This document shows positions 57,730 to 64,000 of a stretch of 64,000 bases of DNA, piece by piece. A program made the translations under genes and the position numbers. This DNA comes from Anisodus tanguticus (lineage: Eukaryota; Streptophyta; Magnoliopsida; Solanales; Solanaceae), in the NCBI GenBank assembly GCA_034509755.1, contig CM067541.1, forward strand, positions 8,668,001 to 8,732,000. The letters are read 5' to 3'. How positions within the stretch are numbered: the stretch's first letter is position 1; every line of letters starts with the position of its first letter. Under the pieces are notes generated by a model. That model ran no database searches and had not been told where the DNA came from. It worked only from the letters and a program-made list of their open reading frames with translations.

Positions 57730-58356
57730 TTGTTTTCTACCAAACTTTAAAAAAAAACGAAAAATACTATTTGTAACTAAACACCAATAGGTTGCCAATT
57801 TGCAAGAACTAAACACATATATAAAGATGATGAAAAGGAAATGACCAGATCTATAAATACAAATTACCTCTGTGAAGGGGGGAAAATGGATCTAACTTTA
57901 ATTAGATCTTAGATAAAGATAAAATACAAAGAATATGACAAGCATTTAAGCATTTACTAATACATTTGACTTATTGCAGTTATAACATTCCAATTGAAAG
58001 CTTTGGAGAAGAATATAATGTCCATTTTGGTCTGATCCACCTCTGTCTTAAATGCCATGTCACCTCTATCTTAAAGCATGTAATAAATCTGAATTTTCCT
58101 TTTCTTAAAATAATTGTCAGAATATTCAATGAAGACAGGAAGTATTACAATTTCATTAAATCAAAACAATCCAGACCTATCAATATCCTTACAATTGCTT
58201 TTCTCAAAATGAGAAGAGAATGTTTATAGCCAACATTATTATTATAAAAATGATAACCTACAAAAAAAGTTTTAAATGCCTTTTTGTATATGTGTGTGGG
58301 GAGCAAGAAAAAAACCAATAAATAAATAAATAATCCTTGACAAGAATTTGCTATGT
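57730..58356. other. Intergenic DNA containing the GLOX 3' flank
   Basis: No gene was recognised. The part just left of 58357 should carry the 3' UTR of the minus-strand GLOX gene. No poly(A) signal could be assigned with confidence. Confidence 0.5.
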
Positions 58357-60054
58357 TCACTGGATAATTTTGACCCAAATTCCTTCACTTGGTATATCTT
58401 GATGAACCACAAAGAAAAGATAATATCCAGGTGGAGCTAATTTAACTGAATTTGGAGTGACCACATTGATTTGATATGCCTTTTCCCCAACTAGTTTCAC
58501 ATTTTCATTTGCTAGCACCAATAATCTTTGGTTCATGGTAAATGAATGTGTGTTAAATCCAGGCGCAACCATTGTCACCGTGACCAAATTTCTGTTTACC
58601 CACCCGGAAACATTAAATCGAATGGACACCAGTTGCCCATACCGAATCGTGTATTGTGAAGCCGGGGAGATGATCCGTGGGCGCAAATACTCGGACCCTG
58701 AATCCAAATAGGAGGGTGAGAATGCCTCCAAGCTTAATTCTGTAGGAAAAAAAACTTTCGTGAAGTTGTAATATGTATGTGGGTTACTACCACCAACAAG
58801 AACCCGACCATCTCGGAGTAAAACCGATGTTGAATGGTACATCCTGGGTATGGTACTCGCATTTTGAATCTCGAATCGAGAATCAAATGAGTTGTCGGGT
58901 CGGTAAATCACGGGTTCTAAGACCGGGTCCCGACCACATTCCCATCCGGCAGTACCCGTGGCCGCTCCATTAATAATCAACACATTCCCATTTGGTAAAA
59001 TTACCATGTCACCCATTGTCCTAGCCAATGGCATTGTTTCCATAGTCCATTGTGGATTCGGGTCGGTTATTGTGATCCGCCCGCAAGTATTCAATGCACC
59101 CAAAAAATTACCATTTTCCGCACTAATAAACGAACCTTTCGGTGCTCCACCACAGACTAAAACCTCAGCTTGAATTTCTTGTGCTTGCAAATTCTTTAGT
59201 GGAAGAAGAACTGCAGAACCCGTACTTGGATAACTTCTCGGGTCACCACCTGGTACTTCCGGGTAATTTTTCACCACAACATTCTTGGTGTAATCGAACA
59301 AGATAGCTCGATTATTAGCGAAAATGAACAAGTTCCCATCCACATTAAGGAAAACAAAAGGGTATAAATTGTTCTCTATTTTAGGATCATTTGTTTGCAC
59401 AAGAAATGGCAAACTATATGCTCTATTAGCCGAAACAGTCTTGGGATAAAACTCGTAGTTAAAAGCCCGACGACCACCAATAACAATTTGTGTACCATCT
59501 GGCAAAATATGATTGGTAGCGTACCATCTTCTTTGAATTAAACCACCTTGAATTTCTTGCCAATCACAACTAGTAGTTGCATTGTTACTAGTATTACATG
59601 GTTTGAAAACTCGTACAACTTTGTCACCATCGTTGAATCCACCCGTTTGGACTAAAGAACCGTCGGGGAATACCGAACCCGAAGAGCACCAAACATCGGT
59701 TTGGACCATGAGGGGACGTATCGAGTTGTTGGCAACGTTGTATTCGACAGAATGGGCAGAACAATCGACTTTTAAGGTGGTGTCATTTTGGTCGTAACGA
59801 CATTTTCCATCGTGCAACGAGATGTTGGACATGCCAAAATCAGTACGGTCATACATGACGACTCTGTCGTTGTTGAGGAGTTGCATGTGCATGGCGGAAA
59901 TGCCGATGTTCGACATTAGTAAATTCCATTTGCCACCTGCGGCGGAAGCTAAGTTCCGGTGACAAGTGAGTAGCAAAAAGAGGTGCAAAAGAATGAAGAA
60001 AAGAATATTACTACTAGTACGACTACTACTAGTAGTTGTTGTTGTAGTCTGCAT
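58357..60054 (-). CDS. Glyoxal oxidase (GLOX), secreted copper radical oxidase
   Basis: The single exon encodes 565 residues from ATG 60054, the usual length for plant GLOX proteins. An upstream in-frame ATG (60294) would add 80 unlikely residues and bury the signal peptide. Residues about 16-38 are a hydrophobic signal (NILFFILLHLFLLLTC...ASAA). A glyoxal oxidase N-terminal beta-propeller follows, then a C-terminal DUF1929 domain from about residue 455. Active-site residues can be assigned by motif to the galactose oxidase class: Cys123 (DVWCSSG) and Tyr178 (RRWYATNHILPDG) as the cross-linked redox cofactor, Tyr406-His407 (RMYHSTS) and His503 (NTHSFTMNQR) as copper ligands. The family oxidises aldehydes to acids with O2, giving H2O2, in the apoplast; plant members are linked to anther/pollen development and pathogen responses. 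Several N-X-S/T sites fit secretion. The reading frame is intact and most likely functional. Confidence 0.95.
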   Translation of the reverse strand: MQTTTTTTSSSRTSSNILFFILLHLFLLLTCHRNLASAAGGKWNLLMSNIGISAMHMQLLNNDRVVMYDRTDFGMSNISLHDGKCRYDQNDTTLKVDCSAHSVEYNVANNSIRPLMVQTDVWCSSGSVFPDGSLVQTGGFNDGDKVVRVFKPCNTSNNATTSCDWQEIQGGLIQRRWYATNHILPDGTQIVIGGRRAFNYEFYPKTVSANRAYSLPFLVQTNDPKIENNLYPFVFLNVDGNLFIFANNRAILFDYTKNVVVKNYPEVPGGDPRSYPSTGSAVLLPLKNLQAQEIQAEVLVCGGAPKGSFISAENGNFLGALNTCGRITITDPNPQWTMETMPLARTMGDMVILPNGNVLIINGAATGTAGWECGRDPVLEPVIYRPDNSFDSRFEIQNASTIPRMYHSTSVLLRDGRVLVGGSNPHTYYNFTKVFFPTELSLEAFSPSYLDSGSEYLRPRIISPASQYTIRYGQLVSIRFNVSGWVNRNLVTVTMVAPGFNTHSFTMNQRLLVLANENVKLVGEKAYQINVVTPNSVKLAPPGYYLFFVVHQDIPSEGIWVKIIQ

Positions 60055-60300
60055 AATGAGCTGCAAATTTTTTGTTTGGTTATCTGACAAGTTAGGACAA
60101 AAGGTGAAGGTGGTAATGGCAAGAGGGGTGATGGGGTTAAGGGGGTGGGGTGGGTATAGAGGTGTATTTTTCTTTGTTGGGATTTGGGATGTGTGTGTGG
60201 TTAATAGAAGTGTGAGGATGGATATGTCCTTTATTTGTATGGTGCGACGGTGGTAGCAAAGTGGGAGGATATGTTTAGTACCACAAGCAAGCAACCTCGT
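60055..60300 (-). promoter_or_regulatory. Probable 5' UTR and promoter of GLOX
   Basis: On the minus strand this is C/A-rich (ACCCCACCCCCTTAACCCC). A weak TATA-like ACAAATAAAGG lies near 60232. Nothing more specific was seen. Confidence 0.35.
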
Positions 60301-61106
60301 GACAAATAATTGCGGCCCGTGATGGTTTTGTCAGGAGAAGAAAGACTAGTACTTGAGATGGTGTTTATTATTGATATTAATACGGTATTAAATTTGAATT
60401 CACGCTAAATTTTTTTAATTTAGTGTAAAGTATTTATTTATAAAGGCGATTTTATAATCTGGACTCGAATACGAGACCTCTGAATATGAATGGAGTACTT
60501 ATCATTCTAGTATAACACTTGTTGATGGGATATAATTGAGTTTAACTTTTGGACACAATTGAGGTGTAAAACAATTTCTACACTATCAATCACAAAGATA
60601 ATTATAAGTAAATATTTAAGTTATATATATCGATTGTGTAAGAATTTTAAATACACCTAATTACATTAAAAGTTCCTATATCGTGAAAATTCTATACTTA
60701 CACACCTTATGAAGTATTTCGTAATTAAGTATATTAAATATACTAATTATAAAAAAATAAATTAAAATTATGAATTTTCTTTACATAATTAAAAAAGAAA
60801 TGAATGATTTTTTGAAATTTTTATTCACAAATTTGATTTTAAAAAAGAGAATAAAGAAGACAATATTTTCACATGAATGAGATAATCTGGTGGATCCACC
60901 TGATGGCTCTTACTGTATTTACCACATGACTATATAAATAATTCAACTGATGATAATATAAAGAATGTTCATATATATATATATAATTAATGTCTTGAAT
61001 TTTTTTAATTCACAAATATTTTTTTTAAAATTTTCCATGTGAAATTTGAAACTCAACGATAGTGATTATTTTTTAATTGTAGTGTTAAAAAGTGGTCACT
61101 AATGCT
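60301..61106. other. AT-rich intergenic DNA, nothing recognised
   Basis: Low-complexity AT-rich stretch with a short TA run near 60974. No coding or terminal-repeat signals. Confidence 0.55.
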
Positions 61107-61111
61107 ATTTC

Positions 61112-62648
61112 TGAAAGTATATGTACGTCCTAGAGACAATTTGTATTAGAACAAATGTACTTTATACACATTCGTATTATTATTAATGGAGATTAATATT
61201 TTGGCATTTGCAATTATTGAATTATTAGTTGATTGTTTATAATATTCTATAATATGCATCCCTAGAGGTTACGTTGTTATTACTAATGTGAGATATTAAT
61301 ATTATAACGTAACTCTTAAAAAGCCTCGACTAATGATCATCGAGAATGAGATATCGATGATATGTGATAAGTCGACATGTGGTCTGCATCACATCCTTAG
61401 AGGATGTAGTATGTCTCACCTGCTACGAGTAATAGCTACTCGTGATGGACACATGAATACTTTGGAAGTATTGGTATACCCTGCTGATATACTGTTTGTT
61501 ATACTTGTCTAAAGTATGATCAGCGTGTGGGAGATAGAAATCCTTAGACTTGAGGTCAATGCGCACCTTGTCTACAAAGTAATATACTTTGATCATGTCC
61601 TAAGCTCAAATGCCTTATAGGTTGAGATACGGCTTGTATTGGGTACATTACGATGTGGATTAAAGGTGGTAGTTGAGCCAAGATTAGGATTCATTCCTCG
61701 AATGTATATTCGAGAAAACACTCAGCTTCTCAGTGATATTAGGTTGACTAAGTCATTGGCCAACGCAATAGACATATTTAGAATATGGTCTAGTTGTCAA
61801 CTAATATAGATGAGATACAATTATTAATCCATTTGGATAGACATTTGACAAATCCTAAGCTTGATCGGGTGTGTCGTGAATGAAAGGATTTTATCTTACC
61901 ACATAGAGGTTAAGTTTACTGGATTCGTGTAAACGTATTTCACATATTGAGTTCGTCTTACGCGCCGTCTAGGAGTTTCGCGTAGACCTTAATTTAATTA
62001 ATGTCGATATGTGAAGGCATGTAGGGTCACACTATGTCGATTGTCTTTTCGATCTAAGGATGTATTGAGAGAGTATTAAATATTCAATTTAGAATTGAGA
62101 TATTTAAATGAATAATGATTGTTTTAATTAAGTCAAAATTAGATTTTGGATTTAATTAAGAATGTGCGGAAAATAAAACGCGACAATGTAGGGCCACGTC
62201 AGTGCCGCGGCGCCCACACCATAGGGCCGCGACTCCATGACCTAATCTGTCTCGAATTTTAGGCCAGGCCCAAGGTCAAATCCTAATCCGATTTGACCTA
62301 ATTTTCACCTATAAATACAGACCTACACTTCATTATTCATGACACTTGATTTTCATATCATCATTCTAAGTCTTAGAGATTCAGAATCAAAACACTCTTT
62401 CGAACTTGTGCCGGATTTCCTAGCTTTCCAAAGGAGGAATACATTGAAGCTTGAAGTTTGCAATCGAAAGGGCATTCGCGTGCGCACCCACAGTTGATAA
62501 AGATTCCAGATATTATAAACATGTAAGTATCATTCAAGTCTTATGTTTACGGTTTTAAATTACTCTATAGTCAAACAGTTCTACGTTTATTGGATTTGAA
62601 ACAAGTTTTCAACATCCGTTGCGTATAACAACCCAACAAAAACCTACA
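61112..62648 (+). mobile_element. Probable solo LTR, 1.5 kb
   Basis: Begins TGAAAGTATATG, ends AAAAACCTACA and is flanked by a perfect 5-base duplication ATTTC (61107-61111 and 62649-62653). It contains a TATA box about 1.2 kb in, followed by a leader-like AC-rich stretch, as in a plant LTR. It has no coding frame. Only the TG/CA dinucleotides are shared by its termini, so the boundaries are less certain than for 3909-4581. Confidence 0.55.
62310..62317 (+). promoter_or_regulatory. TATA box in the 1.5-kb LTR-like segment
   Basis: TATAAATA in the context CACCTATAAATACAGACC, just downstream of a GC-rich block (GTGCCGCGGCGCCCACACC). Confidence 0.6.
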
Positions 62649-62653
62649 ATTTC

Positions 62654-64000
62654 TACTTCTTTTTTTTGTTTTCCACTCGATATTCAGTACCCGTATTAAA
62701 CTCCGATTATATCGAATTGTAGAACCTATTCCCTTGACTTACCTCACTGTTTGCAGTATGAGTCGTGCACACAGGTGGAAATTATCAGCTTTGACAGGTC
62801 AAAAAATGCATGCAAGGAATATATACCTTTGCCATTTACTTGAAGTAACTTAACGTGCTCACATACTTTCTTGTACTCATTGTTTTTTTGTTAGACATCA
62901 GCTAAATATTAATGATCCCCACGAATACATATGGATAACACTGAAACCCCTTGGTCATGACTATTTGGTGCACGTAGAGGCTAATGCAATTTTTGAATAT
63001 CGAATTTATAATTTGGATTCAATACTTTTTACGTAATATATGTATTTATATGTAAATATGTTGGAAATTTGCCTTTGGCGGGAGTTGCGACCGACCAACT
63101 TTAACGGCTTAAACACTAGTGTAACGTATGTTGGAGAATCCGGTTCTTCACACATGCATGATCTACTAAGTACGTAGATAACCGTAAGGCCAAGAATCGT
63201 CAAATTTCATTGAGAAATGAAAGAGATATTGGTTCACGAAGTAAGGTGTTTGAAGCATGGAAAGTGTGGTATTGTGTGTAATTCTCCCTCATCGGTAGAG
63301 GAAGAAAGAATTGTTGTGTATATAAGATTCGAAATTGGTTTGGGGTTTGGGACCCCAAGGGGTATCCCATGTGTTTAAAGGAGGGAGGACCTAGATGTGC
63401 TTCGGTTCGAGGAAAGACCACACGCGCGCCGCCGCCCGCCCGTCCGGTTCCGGGCTCACAGGCTCATGGGCTGTGGGTCTTCTGATATTATCTTTTTGGG
63501 CCAGAAGTACAGTTTGGACCAGAATTCTTTCAGATGTACGAGTTTGGCCCGAAGTTTCCGAACATCGAATTTCGACGGTCAAAAACGAAATGCCAAGCAC
63601 TCAATTCAGCCCATTTATTTTGGCTGAATTACTCCTCCTATAATGGCCAAATCCGTTGGTCTTTCTCCCATTTATGTTGGTGACTTTACTACCTCCATAA
63701 TGGCCATTATTTGGCTATTATGGAGGCGCTTTTCAGTGCAAATGATCGCCCCCTCCCTCACCTATTTAAACACCCCCTTACACCATTGTTGAAAAACTAA
63801 GAATGAAAAAAAGAGATGCAGCAAAACAGTGCACGAAAATACACAACCAAAATAGTTTTCTTCCTACAACTTCCAAGCATCATTTCGTTACTCAATATTC
63901 TTCACGGTAGCTCTTGAGTTTCCTTTGCTCAAGGGTTCCATTGCTGTTTTATCTTGGGAGACAAATTGTCCAGGACGTATAAAGGATACATACGGGGCAA
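62654..64000 (+). other. LTR- or promoter-like DNA running off the window
   Basis: No protein was recognised. From about 63115 the sequence has the style of an LTR U3 region: TTGGAGAATCCGG, CCCTCATCGGTAGAGGAA, a GC-rich stretch (63420-63445), repeated TAATGGCCA words, a TATTTAAA box (63763-63770) and a leader with CAACCAAAATAG and TCAAGGGTTCC words. A second LTR would lie beyond the end, so this remains unproven. Confidence 0.35.

Noticed and set aside
60055..60294. 80-residue N-terminal extension of the GLOX frame
   Set aside because: It places the signal peptide internally and has no family similarity. The ATG at 60054 directly precedes the hydrophobic signal and fits the usual length.
63391..63643. 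Three overlapping frames of 69-82 residues
   Set aside because: They occupy a GC-rich non-coding patch with few stops on both strands. No motif, splice context or conserved pattern supports any of them.
1..64000. CRISPR arrays, bacterial operons, rRNA or intact tRNA genes, endogenous viral genes
   Set aside because: No spaced direct repeats of that kind, no ribosomal or tRNA sequences and no viral coat or movement protein motifs were seen. The reverse transcriptases all sort to copia, L1 or RTE.

Overview
The window is nuclear DNA from a flowering plant, almost certainly a member of the Solanaceae and probably Nicotiana or a close relative. The reasons are: two spliced or typical plant genes, very AT-rich intergenic DNA with long TA runs, three Ty1/copia retrotransposons, plant L1 and RTE LINEs, Stowaway and hAT MITEs, and at least seven copies of the 3' tail shared by Solanaceae RTE LINEs and tobacco TS-type SINEs. 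There is no bacterial, CRISPR, phage or rRNA content. Nothing here can be called a wholly new system with confidence. The most unusual items are structural: a four-deep transposon nest and a possible LTR-spanning intron in a copia element.

Two host genes look intact. (1) A CCCH zinc-finger protein gene of the Arabidopsis C3H6 type lies on the minus strand at 16676-7731. Four exons can be placed by splice sites and give a 524-residue protein. Its two long introns are full of MITEs and retroposon tails, and its last exon carries a coding 63-bp minisatellite. (2) A single-exon glyoxal oxidase (GLOX) gene lies on the minus strand at 60054-58357. It encodes 565 residues with a signal peptide and all copper-radical active-site residues.

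Layout. 1-7.7 kb: RTE 3' fragment, CACTA-like end, tRNA-type SINE, hAT and Stowaway MITEs, and a solo LTR with a perfect target duplication. 7.7-16.9 kb: the CCCH gene. 17-18.8 kb: MITE-like DNA and a shuffled short repeat. 18.8-24.2 kb: degenerate copia element 1 with perfect duplication TAATC. 24.3-30.1 kb: copia element 2, lacking gag, inserted in an RTE/SINE tail. 30.1-31.4 kb: a TRIM-like pair of repeats and a non-autonomous hAT element. 32.8-45.7 kb: an L1 LINE interrupted by an RTE LINE, itself interrupted by a hAT element, itself interrupted by a second, transposase-bearing hAT element. 45.7-51 kb: another retroposon tail, nested MITEs, a local duplication and TA microsatellites. 51-57.2 kb: copia element 3 on the minus strand. 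58.3-60.1 kb: GLOX. 61.1-62.6 kb: a large probable solo LTR. 62.7-64 kb: LTR- or promoter-like DNA running off the end.

The mobile elements are decayed, with stops, frameshifts or lost domains; none looks autonomous now. Their order of insertion can be read from who interrupts whom. The two host genes have no evident functional link.
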